A DNA stretch of 64,000 nt. It comes from Hyphomicrobiales bacterium (GTDB lineage Bacteria; Pseudomonadota; Alphaproteobacteria; Rhodospirillales; JACKKN01). Where the stretch lies: contig JACKKN010000008.1 of assembly GCA_024236415.1 (NCBI GenBank), positions 124,001-188,000 of the forward strand, read 5' to 3'. Below, piece by piece: positions 1 through 8,125 of the stretch (positions are counted from its first letter, which is position 1; every line of letters starts with the position of its first letter). The position numbers and the translations under genes are program-made. Below the pieces are notes generated by a model, which worked only from the letters and a program-made list of their open reading frames with translations, had not been told where the DNA came from and searched no databases.

Positions 1-712
1 GACCCTGGACCGGCTGCGCGGCCACTTCGTCAACGCCAGGCCGTACCTGATGTACGGCCTGACCGAGGCCTTCCGCTCCACCTTCCTGGACCCGGCCGAG
101 GTGGACCGGCGCCCCGATTCCATCGGCAAGGCCATCCCCAATGCCGAGATCCTGGTGGTGCGCCCCGACGGCACCCCCTGCCAGCCCGGCGAGCAGGGCG
201 AACTGGTGCACCGCGGCGCCCTGGTGTCCCTGGGCTACTGGAACGACCCCGAGCGCACGGCGCAGCGGTTCAAGCCCGCGCCGGGGCAGCCCGAGGGCAT
301 CGTCAACCCGGAGCTGGCGGTCTTTTCCGGCGACCTGGTGCGCACGGACGAGGAGGGCTTCCTGTACTTCGTCAGCCGCAACGACGAGATGATCAAGACC
401 TCGGGCTACCGCGTCAGCCCGACCGAGGTCGAGGACGTGATCTACGCCTCGGGCCTGGCCGGCGAGTGCGTGGCGCTTGGCATCCCGCACCCGGTCCTGG
501 GCCAGGGCATCGTGGTGGTGGCCACGGCCCCCGAGGGCGGCGGCCTGGACCCGGAGGCCCTGCTGACCCACTGCAAGCAGCAGATGCCCCAGTACATGGT
601 GCCGACGGTGATCGTCCCGCGCGACGCCATCCCGCGCTCGCCCAACGGCAAGATGGACCGCAAGGCCCTGGCCGCCGAGCAGGCGGACCGCTTCAAGGAC
701 CTGCCGGCATGA
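1..712 (+). CDS. Acyl-CoA ligase (AMP-forming), exosortase A-associated; 5' end cut off
   Basis: This is the C-terminal part of an adenylate-forming acyl-CoA ligase, open at the left edge (frame from base 2). It keeps the YGLTE motif, the GDLVRTDEEGFLYFVSR hinge region and the C-terminal catalytic lysine in PNGKMDRK, so the visible part looks intact. Such enzymes activate a carboxylic acid as an acyl-AMP and transfer it to CoA. Its stop overlaps the start of the PLP decarboxylase by ATGA. That pairing is typical of exosortase A (PEP-CTERM) loci, where both genes are thought to serve exopolysaccharide or envelope chemistry; the substrate is unknown. The exosortase-associated assignment rests on the pairing and on family resemblance. 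Confidence 0.85.
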   Translation, partial: TLDRLRGHFVNARPYLMYGLTEAFRSTFLDPAEVDRRPDSIGKAIPNAEILVVRPDGTPCQPGEQGELVHRGALVSLGYWNDPERTAQRFKPAPGQPEGIVNPELAVFSGDLVRTDEEGFLYFVSRNDEMIKTSGYRVSPTEVEDVIYASGLAGECVALGIPHPVLGQGIVVVATAPEGGGLDPEALLTHCKQQMPQYMVPTVIVPRDAIPRSPNGKMDRKALAAEQADRFKDLPA

Positions 713-1935
713 GCGGCGAGCGGCACCCGGCCCTGGACGGCTGGCAGACCGACGGCGGCGAACTGCTGGTGGGCGGCGTGCCGCTGTCGCGCCTGGCGGC
801 GCGGGTCGGGCAGACCCCCTTCTTCGCCTACGACCGGGCCCGCCTGACCGCGCGGGTCGACGAGCTGCGCCGGGTCCTTCCGGCCGGCCTGCACCTGCAC
901 TACGCCGTCAAGGCCAACCCCATGGCGGCGGTGGTGCAGCATCTGGCCGGCCTGGTGGACGGTTTCGACGTGGCCTCGGCCGGCGAGATGACCACGGCCC
1001 TGGACACCCCCATGGCGGCGGACCGCATCAGCTTCGCCGGCCCCGGCAAGACCGACGCCGAGCTGGAACAGGCCATCGCCGCCGGCATCGTCCTGCACCT
1101 GGAATCCGAGGGCGAGATGGCCCGCGCCGCGGCCATCGCCGAGGTCCAGGGCCGCCGGCCCCGGGTCGCCATCCGGGTCAACCCGGACTTCGAGCTGAAG
1201 GCGTCGGGCATGAAGATGGGCGGCGGGCCGCAGCAGTTCGGCGTCGACGCCGAGCGGGTGCCGCAGATGCTGGGCGAACTGGCCAAGATGGACCTGGACT
1301 TCGCCGGCTTCCACCTGTTCGCCGGGTCCCAGAACCTGCGCGCCGACATCCTGATGGACACCCAGGCCAAGATCGTCGACCTGGCCATCGCGCTGGCCGC
1401 CCACGCCCCGGCGCCGGTGACCCACCTGAACATCGGCGGCGGCTTCGGCATCCCCTACTTCCCCAAGGACCAGCGCCTGGACCTGGGCCCCGTGGGCGAC
1501 CACCTGGCCGAGCTGGCGGCGCGGGTCGCGGGCGAGCTGCCCGAGGCGACCCTGATCACCGAACTGGGCCGCTACATCGTCGGCGAGGCCGGGGTCTACG
1601 TGACCCGGGTGGTGGACCGCAAGGAGAGCCGCGGCCAGGTGTTCCTGGTCTGCGACGGCGGCCTGAACCACCATCTGGCGGCGTCGGGCAACTTCGGCCA
1701 GGTGATCCGCCGCAACTACCCCGTGGCCGTGGGCACCCGCATGGACGGCGCGGTCGAGACCGCCTCGGTGGTCGGCTGCCTGTGCACGCCCCTGGACCTG
1801 CTGGCCGACCGGGCCGAACTGCCGCGCGCCGACGTGGGCGACCTGGTGGTCATCTTCCAGTCCGGCGCCTACGGCCCCAGCGCCAGCCCCGCCGCCTTCC
1901 TGGGCCACCCGCCGGCGGCCGAGGTTCTGGTGTAG
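709..1935 (+). CDS. PLP-dependent decarboxylase, exosortase A system-associated
   Basis: A 408-residue fold-type III (alanine racemase-like barrel) decarboxylase of the diaminopimelate/ornithine decarboxylase superfamily. The PLP lysine is K68 in HYAVKANP. The glycine-rich phosphate loop is LNIGGGFGIPY, the E-x-G-R segment is TELGRYIVGEAG, and the C-terminal active-site region holds the cysteines of CLCTPLD and the tyrosine of SGAYG. The ATG overlaps the stop of the acyl-CoA ligase (ATGA), which implies translational coupling. Genes of this subfamily sit next to acyl-CoA ligases in PEP-CTERM/exosortase A clusters. The natural substrate cannot be read from the sequence. Confidence 0.9.
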   Translation: MSGERHPALDGWQTDGGELLVGGVPLSRLAARVGQTPFFAYDRARLTARVDELRRVLPAGLHLHYAVKANPMAAVVQHLAGLVDGFDVASAGEMTTALDTPMAADRISFAGPGKTDAELEQAIAAGIVLHLESEGEMARAAAIAEVQGRRPRVAIRVNPDFELKASGMKMGGGPQQFGVDAERVPQMLGELAKMDLDFAGFHLFAGSQNLRADILMDTQAKIVDLAIALAAHAPAPVTHLNIGGGFGIPYFPKDQRLDLGPVGDHLAELAARVAGELPEATLITELGRYIVGEAGVYVTRVVDRKESRGQVFLVCDGGLNHHLAASGNFGQVIRRNYPVAVGTRMDGAVETASVVGCLCTPLDLLADRAELPRADVGDLVVIFQSGAYGPSASPAAFLGHPPAAEVLV

Positions 1936-2039
1936 ATCGAAAAACAGGCTTGAAGTCGTCAAAAAAATTTGTCTGAATACTTAAAATACAGTTGAAATAA
2001 TCGTGATATGAAGATGCATTTTTACTAAAATAAAAAGTT

Positions 2040-2067
2040 TTGACTTCATGAAATTATTCAATAAAAT
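2040..2067 (+). promoter_or_regulatory. Probable sigma-70 promoter of the Flp pilin gene
   Basis: A TTGACT hexamer (2040-2045) and TAAAAT (2062-2067) are separated by 16 bases, inside a strongly AT-rich stretch (1936-2100) that stands out in this GC-rich genome. Transcription would begin about 40 bases before the pilin ATG at 2116. Confidence 0.55.
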
Positions 2068-2115
2068 TTGATGCATTATTTTCGTGATTTTGACCATCAG
2101 CATCCGGAGAAGACC

Positions 2116-2295
2116 ATGACCCGTTTCGACCTGAAGGAATTCATCGCCGACGAGAGCGGTGCCTCGGCCGTGGAGTACGGCCTGATCGCCGGCCTGGTGT
2201 CGGTGGCCGGCATCGCCGGGCTGCACACCATGGGCGGTTCCCTGCAGACCCTGTTCACCGACGTGGCCGGCGCCATCGTCGAGGCGCTGAGTTAG
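2116..2295 (+). CDS. Flp/Fap-type class IVb pilin (small)
   Basis: A 59-residue protein with the Flp pilin signature. A short charged leader ends in the prepilin-peptidase site ESG|ASAVEYG, placing glutamate and tyrosine at mature positions 5 and 6, and a hydrophobic helix follows. GGAGA about 6 bases upstream supports the ATG. Flp pilins are normally assembled by the Tad secretion machinery, but no tad or cpa genes are visible here, so this is an orphan copy. A closely similar pilin lies at 23411-23593. It is a single gene after the exosortase pair and converges on the tct operon. Confidence 0.9.
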   Translation: MTRFDLKEFIADESGASAVEYGLIAGLVSVAGIAGLHTMGGSLQTLFTDVAGAIVEALS

Positions 2296-2311
2296 AAAGG
2301 GCGGCCGCCCG

Positions 2312-3787
2312 CTAGCCCTTGCCGCCCCGGCGGTCGCGGCCCTTGAGGTTGAGGGCCAGGATCAGCAGCACCGTGAACACCAGGATCAGGCCGCTGTAGG
2401 GGCGCAGGAAGATGGCCGGGAAGCTGCCGTCGGTGACGATCAGGCTCTGGCGCAGGCTCTCCTCCACCAGGGGCCCCAGGATCAGGCCGATGGCCAGGGC
2501 GGAGAGCGGGAAGCGGTTGATGCGCAGCAGGAACCCCACGATCCCCGCCACCAGGCAGGTGACCACCTCGAAGGCGCTGCCCGACAGGGAATAGGTGCCG
2601 ACGAAGGCGAAGATGGTGATGGCCCCCATCAGCAGTTCCGTGGGGATCTTCAGAATGCGCGTGAACACGGGGGTCAGCAGGGCGCCGAAGACCACCATGA
2701 TGAAGTTGGTCAGGAAGAAGATCCAGTACACGCTGTAGACGAACTGGGGGTTCTCCGTGAACAGGAAGGGCCCCGGCTGCACGTCCTTGATGACCAGCAG
2801 CGACACGATCAGCGCGGTCACCGCGTCGCCGGGGATGCCCAGGGCCAGGCTGGGCACCAGGGCGCCGCCGGTGACGGCGTTGTTGGCGGCCTCGGAGGCG
2901 ACGATGCCCTCGGGCTCGCCGGTGCCGAACTTTTCGCGGAAGCGGCCGGCGCGCTTGGCCTCGATGTAGCTGACGAAGGACGCCGCCGTGGCCCCGGTGC
3001 CGGGCAGGATGCCGATGAAGGTGCCGATGGCCGAGGACTTGACGAAAGTCTTCCACCGCGCCGCCAGGGGGCCCCAGGCCGGCAGGCGGAAGCCCAGGCC
3101 GGTGTTGGGGTATTCGGCCGTGTCGTGCAGCTGCACGGCCTGCACGAACACCTCGGACAGGGCGAACACCCCGATCAGCACGGCGATGCGGTTGACCCCG
3201 CCCGACAGCTCCAGGATGCCGTAATCGAAGCGCAGGTCGCCGGTGATGGGGTCGCCGCCCACCACCGCCACGAACAGGCCGATAAGCCCCGCCAGCAGCC
3301 CCTTGACCATGCTGCCGCGCGACACGGCGGCGACGCAGACCAGGGCCATGAGGGTCAGGGCGAAGAACTCGGGCGGGCCCAGTTGCAGGGAGAAGTGGGC
3401 CAGCGGGCTGGCCACGGTCATCAGCACGAAGGCCGAGAAGGTGCCGCCCACCAGGGAGGCGACGGAGGCCCAGCCGATGGCCAGGCCGGCCTGGCCGCGC
3501 CGCGCCATGGGGTAGCCGTCCAGCGACGTGGCCGCCGACTGGGGCGTGCCCGGCATGTTGATGAGGATGGCCGAGATTGAGCCGCCGTACACCGACCCGG
3601 CGTAGACCCCCAGCAGCAGGGCCATGCTGGGCAGCGTGCCCAGGCCGAAGGTGAAGGGCAGCACGATGGACAGGCCCAGGATCGACCCCAGGCCGGGGAT
3701 GGCCCCCACCACCACGCCCAGCAGGGTGCCGCCGACCATGGCCAGCAGGATGTCGGGACTTGTCACCAGGGCGAGGGAGTCGAACAT
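2312..3787 (-). CDS. Tripartite tricarboxylate transporter, TctA large permease
   Basis: A 491-residue polytopic membrane protein typical in length and sequence of the TctA family. It carries the glycine-rich segments GAIPGLGSILGLS near residue 30 and GILPGTGATAASFVSY in the middle, plus about a dozen hydrophobic segments. It forms the transport channel for a carboxylate captured in the periplasm by the TctC protein at 4344-5309. It is last in the minus-strand order tctC-tctB-tctA, 24 bases after TctB. The substrate is unknown; family members move citrate, tartrate, glutarate, terephthalate and other acids using an ion gradient. Confidence 0.95.
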   Translation of the reverse strand: MFDSLALVTSPDILLAMVGGTLLGVVVGAIPGLGSILGLSIVLPFTFGLGTLPSMALLLGVYAGSVYGGSISAILINMPGTPQSAATSLDGYPMARRGQAGLAIGWASVASLVGGTFSAFVLMTVASPLAHFSLQLGPPEFFALTLMALVCVAAVSRGSMVKGLLAGLIGLFVAVVGGDPITGDLRFDYGILELSGGVNRIAVLIGVFALSEVFVQAVQLHDTAEYPNTGLGFRLPAWGPLAARWKTFVKSSAIGTFIGILPGTGATAASFVSYIEAKRAGRFREKFGTGEPEGIVASEAANNAVTGGALVPSLALGIPGDAVTALIVSLLVIKDVQPGPFLFTENPQFVYSVYWIFFLTNFIMVVFGALLTPVFTRILKIPTELLMGAITIFAFVGTYSLSGSAFEVVTCLVAGIVGFLLRINRFPLSALAIGLILGPLVEESLRQSLIVTDGSFPAIFLRPYSGLILVFTVLLILALNLKGRDRRGGKG

Positions 3788-3811
3788 GGCCTCGGGTCAC
3801 GTCAGGTCAGG

Positions 3812-4309
3812 TCAGGGCAGGGGGATTCCAAGCAGGTGTTCGAACACGAGCGCCACCGCCACCGGTACCCCAACCCCGGTGGGGACCAGGAACACCAGGC
3901 GGCGGTAGCCCAGCAGGTAGCCCAGCAGCAGGGAATAGGGGATGGACGTGGCCAGGAACGGCAGGCGGGCGAACAGGGCCGCGAACAGGGTGGTCAGCCC
4001 CAGCACCACCGCCAGGGGCGCCAGCCGGCGGGCCAGGGGCACGGCGGCGGCGGTTGTCTCTGCCGTGTCGGCCGCCGGGGCCGGGGCTGGTGCCGGCGCC
4101 GCCCCCCGCCGCCGGACCAGGCCCTGGGCCAGCAGGACCAGGCCCAGCAGGGCCAGCAGGGCGATCAGGATCTTGGGGTAGAAGACCGAACTGCTGTTGA
4201 AGCCGATGCCGGTGTCGGCGTAGTAGTCCGACCGGGTCTCCACGAACAGCAGCCCGCAGGCGAGCAGGATCGCCAGCGCGTAGACGGCGTCGGCGGCCCT
4301 GCCCTTCAC
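3812..4309 (-). CDS. Tripartite tricarboxylate transporter, TctB small membrane subunit
   Basis: A 165-residue protein with about four hydrophobic segments: one near the N-terminus, one after PKIL, and two in the C-terminal third. A proline-alanine stretch near residue 75 separates the halves. Length, topology and position between TctC and TctA identify it as TctB, because its primary sequence is poorly conserved. The start is GTG at 4307-4309, which follows the stop of TctC by 34 bases. Confidence 0.85.
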   Translation of the reverse strand: MKGRAADAVYALAILLACGLLFVETRSDYYADTGIGFNSSSVFYPKILIALLALLGLVLLAQGLVRRRGAAPAPAPAPAADTAETTAAAVPLARRLAPLAVVLGLTTLFAALFARLPFLATSIPYSLLLGYLLGYRRLVFLVPTGVGVPVAVALVFEHLLGIPLP

Positions 4310-4343
4310 GGCGTTGCGGTCCCGGCCCGGGCGTCCCGGCCGC

Positions 4344-5309
4344 TCAGTCCTTCTTCTTCATGCCGGCCTGCTCGAACAGCACCTTGAACTTGTCCGACTC
4401 GGCCTTGGCATAGGCGGTCAGGGCGGCGCGGCCCTTGAAGGTGTCCGGCACCCGCACCTTCTTCAGCAGGGCCTTGTAGGCGGGGGTGGCGGCGGCCGTC
4501 TGGCAGGCGGCCTCGAACTCGGCCAGCTTGGCCTCGGGCGTGCCCTTGGGGGCGACCATGGCGTTCCAGATCACGTGGCTCACGTCGTAGCCCAGCTCCT
4601 TCATGGTCGGCACGTCCTTCAGGTCGTCCAGGCGCGCGTCGGAGAACACGGCCAGGGCACGGATGGGGTTGGACGCCAGCGGCAGGATCTGGATCGGCAC
4701 CATGTCGATGTGGCCGCCCAGCAGGTTGCGCACGTTGCCCATGTCGCCGCCCTTGGCCGGCAGGTGGGTCCACTTGACGCCGGCCTTCAGGCCCAGCTCG
4801 ACCATGGCCAGGTGGGGCAGGGAGCCGGGGCCAGGCGAGCCGTACTTCAGCTTGCCCGGGTTGGCGGCGGCGAACGTGACGGCGTCGGCCACGGACTTGA
4901 AGGGCGACTCGTCGCGCACCGCCAGGACCATGGGGCTGGCCGCCGGCTCGCAGACGTAGGCGAAGGAATCGGCGTCATAGGCCAGCTTGCGCAGGTGCGG
5001 CTGCATGGTGAAGGGCGCCAGGGCCGAGAAGCCGATGGTGTTGCCGTCGGGCTCGGCCTGGGCCACCAGGGTGGTGCCCAGGGTGCCGGCGGCGCCGGGC
5101 TTGTTGATGATCACGATCTCGCGGCCCAGGGTCTCGCGCATGGACAGGGCCAGGGTGCGGGCGAAGGTGTCCGACGAGCCGCCGGCGCCCCAGGGCACGA
5201 TCACCTTCAGCGGCTCGGCGGCGCGGGCGCCGGGCAGGGCCAGGGCGGCAAACAGGGGCGCGGCCACGAGCAGCGCCCGTGCCGCGGATCGAACCCAAGT
5301 CGATTTCAT
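4344..5309 (-). CDS. Tripartite tricarboxylate transporter substrate-binding protein (TctC/Bug family)
   Basis: A 321-residue periplasmic solute-binding protein. The ATG at 5309 is chosen because it gives a proper Sec signal peptide (MKSTWVRSAARALLVAA, cleavage after ARA) and has AGGGAG about 8 bases upstream. An upstream ATG at 5357 would put 16 unsuitable residues before it. The mature protein begins with the Bug-family pattern LKVIVPWGAGGSSDTFAR and contains NKPGAAGTLGT. It is the first gene of the tct operon, divergent from an IclR regulator, which suggests that uptake is induced by the carboxylate or a metabolite. Confidence 0.93.
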   Translation of the reverse strand: MKSTWVRSAARALLVAAPLFAALALPGARAAEPLKVIVPWGAGGSSDTFARTLALSMRETLGREIVIINKPGAAGTLGTTLVAQAEPDGNTIGFSALAPFTMQPHLRKLAYDADSFAYVCEPAASPMVLAVRDESPFKSVADAVTFAAANPGKLKYGSPGPGSLPHLAMVELGLKAGVKWTHLPAKGGDMGNVRNLLGGHIDMVPIQILPLASNPIRALAVFSDARLDDLKDVPTMKELGYDVSHVIWNAMVAPKGTPEAKLAEFEAACQTAAATPAYKALLKKVRVPDTFKGRAALTAYAKAESDKFKVLFEQAGMKKKD

Positions 5310-5392
5310 CGGTGGTCTCCCTCTAAACCCAATAATGGTCACCGGTGTGATGGTCACCTGTGCGGATCTGGACGATTCCCGGGCGGCAGGAA

Positions 5393-5419
5393 CGTTGATA
5401 TAATATCAACGCCGTTGAT
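5393..5419. promoter_or_regulatory. Overlapping palindromic operator between tctCBA and iclR
   Basis: Two perfect inverted repeats share a half-site. CGTTGATA-TAA-TATCAACG spans 5393-5411, and ATCAACG-C-CGTTGAT spans 5405-5419. A TATAAT hexamer (5399-5404) lies inside the first palindrome on the plus strand, and a TATTAT reads on the minus strand. GGTCACC also occurs twice nearby (5338-5344 and 5352-5358). IclR-family regulators bind short palindromes of this size in divergent promoters, so this is the likely operator of the adjacent regulator. That link is inferred. Confidence 0.6.
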
Positions 5420-5498
5420 TTCTTAATGACACGGTAAATCCGGCCATGCTACCTGTCAAACAAATCCGAGCCTCCGTCCACCAGGGGTCCGCCGGGGC

Positions 5499-6287
5499 AT
5501 GAAGACCGTCCGCAACGCCATCACCATCCTCAACGCCTTCAGCGTGGAGAAGCCCGAGCGCGGCCTGGCCGACCTGAGCCGCGCCGTGGGAATCGACAAG
5601 GTGATCGTGCACCGCCAGCTCAAGACCATGAAGGAGTTGGATTTCGTGGAGCAGGACCCGGAGACCCGGCGCTACCGCCTGGGCCCGGGCGTCGCCACCC
5701 TGGCCGCCGTGCGCCGCGCCTTCATCAAGCCCCTGGACCACGCCGTCGAGCACCTGGCGGCGGTCCACCGCGCCACCGACGAAACCGTGCACCTGGCCCA
5801 GTTGGAGGGCGACCTGATCGTCGTCACCTACGCCCGGTTCAGCCCCCAGGACCTGCGCGTGGTGCTGGAGGTGGGCGAGATGATCCCCGCCTACTGCACG
5901 GCGCCGGGGCTGCTGTTCCTGGCCCATGGCGGCGCCCCGTTCCGCGACCGCCAGTTGGCCGGGCGCCTGCGCCCCCGGGCGGCGCGGACGGTCACCGACC
6001 GGGCGTCCATCGAGGCCCTGCTGCCCGCCATCCGCGACCAGGGCCACGTCATCGTCGACCAGACCTACAGCGACCAGGCCAAGGGCATCGCCGCCCCGGT
6101 GTTCGGCGCCCAGGGACAGATCGTGGCCGCGGCCACGGTCCTGGGGCCCAGCTTCCGCCTGGCCGGCGACCGCGAGGCCGAGGCCATCGACTTGATCAAG
6201 GCCGCCGCGGCGCGCATCTCCCGCGACCAGGGCTACGACCCCGCCCGCCCTTTGGACACCACCGGCAAGGAAGAACAGCATGGATAA
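5499..6287 (+). CDS. IclR family transcriptional regulator
   Basis: A 262-residue protein with an N-terminal winged helix-turn-helix (residues about 1-65, with LADLSRAVGIDKVIVHRQLKTM as recognition region) and a C-terminal IclR effector domain (about 75-250, including YCTAPGLLFLAH). It is transcribed divergently from tctCBA and overlaps the MBL hydrolase gene by 8 bases. It probably controls the transporter and the catabolic genes downstream, in response to the transported acid or a product. Confidence 0.93.
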   Translation: MKTVRNAITILNAFSVEKPERGLADLSRAVGIDKVIVHRQLKTMKELDFVEQDPETRRYRLGPGVATLAAVRRAFIKPLDHAVEHLAAVHRATDETVHLAQLEGDLIVVTYARFSPQDLRVVLEVGEMIPAYCTAPGLLFLAHGGAPFRDRQLAGRLRPRAARTVTDRASIEALLPAIRDQGHVIVDQTYSDQAKGIAAPVFGAQGQIVAAATVLGPSFRLAGDREAEAIDLIKAAAARISRDQGYDPARPLDTTGKEEQHG

Positions 6288-7176
6288 ACCGGCCCCCACC
6301 ACCGAGGATCAGGTCGAAACCGAGCTGTCCGTGCGCCTGCTGGGTTCGGGCGGGCCGTGGGTGGACGCCCACCGCTTCGGCCCCTCGACCCTGATCCGCT
6401 TCGGCGACGAGCGGCTGCTGTTCGACACCGGGCGCGGGGTCGGCATCCGCATGGTCCAGGCCGGCGAGGAGCCGGGGGACCTGGACACCGTCTTCATCAC
6501 CCACCACCACCTGGACCACATCAGCGACCTGGCCGACGTGATGATCACGTCCTGGCTGCGCGGCCGGCGGCGCGAGATGACCATCTATGGCCCGCCCGGC
6601 ACCAAGGCCATCGTCGACGCCCTGCTGAACCTGGTCTATGCCAAGGACATCGAGTGGCGATCGGTGGGCGAGCCCACCTGGGGCGGCTGGCAGCCGGTGC
6701 GCGCCGTCGACGTGGAGCCGGGCGTGGTGGTGGCGAACGACCGCTGGACGGTGTCCTGCGACTATGTGGTGCACGGCCACAAGCTGGGCTTCCGCAAGGA
6801 GTTCGTGAAGAACTGGAAGTGCCTGGGCTACCGCTTCGAGGACGCCGGCGGCCGCGCCATCGTGGTCAGCGGCGACACCATCGACTGCGGCGGCATCCGC
6901 CGCCTGGCCAAGGACGCCGACGTGCTGGTGCAGTGCTGTTTCGCCAACCGCGGCGAGTGCGAGGGCAACCCGCACCTGGACCGGGTAGCCGAGTTCACCC
7001 TGGCCGACACCCGCCAGGCCGCCACCATCGCCCAGGAGTGCAACGTGCGCCACCTGGTGGTCACCCACATCCGCCCCAAGTCGCGCGAGCGCATGGCCGA
7101 AATGCGGCGCGAGATCCGCCAGGTGTTCCGCCGCAAGCTGACCGTGGGCAGGGACATGGCGCTGGTCCGCCTGTAG
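6280..7176 (+). CDS. MBL-fold metallo-hydrolase, RNase Z-like subgroup
   Basis: A 298-residue metallo-beta-lactamase fold protein. The zinc motif is ITHHHLDHISD at about residues 68-78, with further ligands in the VVSGDT aspartate and the late THIRPK histidine. The N-terminal LLGSGGPWVDAHRFGPSTLI resembles RNase Z/arylsulfatase-like hydrolases. It starts inside the iclR gene, so the two are cotranscribed. In this context a small-molecule lactone or ester hydrolase is more likely than a tRNA nuclease, but the substrate is not known. Confidence 0.85.
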   Translation: MDKPAPTTEDQVETELSVRLLGSGGPWVDAHRFGPSTLIRFGDERLLFDTGRGVGIRMVQAGEEPGDLDTVFITHHHLDHISDLADVMITSWLRGRRREMTIYGPPGTKAIVDALLNLVYAKDIEWRSVGEPTWGGWQPVRAVDVEPGVVVANDRWTVSCDYVVHGHKLGFRKEFVKNWKCLGYRFEDAGGRAIVVSGDTIDCGGIRRLAKDADVLVQCCFANRGECEGNPHLDRVAEFTLADTRQAATIAQECNVRHLVVTHIRPKSRERMAEMRREIRQVFRRKLTVGRDMALVRL

Positions 7177-7248
7177 GGGCGCCTTTCCGGTTCCCACGCC
7201 GGGCCCGACGGGGCAGACTGGAAACGGCGGAACGACGGGGAGGCGGCC

Positions 7249-8115
7249 ATGGCGGACAGGAAATTCGGATTCATCGGGCTCGGCCAGATGGGCGCGCCCA
7301 TGGCGGCCAACATCGCCCGGGGCGGATTTCCCCTGGCCGTGTTCGACCGCGCCGGCACGGCCGAGCGGGCGCCGGCCGGGGCGCAGGTGCTGGACAGCGT
7401 GGCCGCCGTGGCCCGGGCCGCCGACACGGTGTTCCTGTCCCTGCCCGACGGCGCCGTGTCCCTGGCCGTGGTGGGCGAGATCGCCGACACGGACGGGCGC
7501 CGGACGGGGGTGGTGGTGGACCTGTCCACCGTCGGGCCCGAGGCGGCGCGGGCCGCCGACGCCCGCTGCCGCGCCGCCGGGGTCACCTATGTCGACGCCC
7601 CGGTCAGCGGCGGCCAGGCCGGGGCCCGGGCCGCCACCATCACGGTCATGTGGGCCGGGCCGCGGGATGTCATGGACGGCCACATGGACGTGCTGCGGTC
7701 CTTCTGCGGCAACCCCTTCCACGTGGGCGAGGCCCCGGGCCAGGGCCAGGCCCTGAAGATCCTCAACAACTTCCTCTCGGGCACGGCCATGGCGGCGACG
7801 TCCGAGGCGGTGCTGTACGGCCTCTCCCAGGGCCTGGACATGAAGACCCTGCTGGACGTGGTCAACGCCTCCACCGGCCAGAACACGGCCAGCCGCGACA
7901 AGTTCCCGCAGCGGGTGCTGACCGGCACCTTCGACGCCGGCTTCACCACCGCCCTGCTGGCCAAGGACCTGGGCCTGTACCTGGACAACGCCGCCGCCGC
8001 CGGCACCCCCACGGCGGTGGCCCGGGCGGTGATGGACCTGTGGCGCGCCTGCGATGCGGCCCGGCCCGGGTCCGACATCACCCGGGTCTACGAATTCATC
8101 CGCGACGGCGCATAG
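7249..8115 (+). CDS. NAD(P)-dependent beta-hydroxyacid dehydrogenase (3-hydroxyisobutyrate dehydrogenase family)
   Basis: A 288-residue enzyme with an N-terminal Rossmann motif (FIGLGQMGAPMAANIARGG), the substrate-binding VDAPVSGGQAGA loop near residue 118, and the catalytic lysine in LKILNNFLSG near residue 170. Family members oxidise 3-hydroxyisobutyrate, tartronate semialdehyde and related acids. Its place in the iclR-led operon opposite a carboxylate transporter fits catabolism of the imported acid. The exact substrate is not predictable. Confidence 0.9.
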   Translation: MADRKFGFIGLGQMGAPMAANIARGGFPLAVFDRAGTAERAPAGAQVLDSVAAVARAADTVFLSLPDGAVSLAVVGEIADTDGRRTGVVVDLSTVGPEAARAADARCRAAGVTYVDAPVSGGQAGARAATITVMWAGPRDVMDGHMDVLRSFCGNPFHVGEAPGQGQALKILNNFLSGTAMAATSEAVLYGLSQGLDMKTLLDVVNASTGQNTASRDKFPQRVLTGTFDAGFTTALLAKDLGLYLDNAAAAGTPTAVARAVMDLWRACDAARPGSDITRVYEFIRDGA

Positions 8116-8125
8116 GGGCCGGGCC

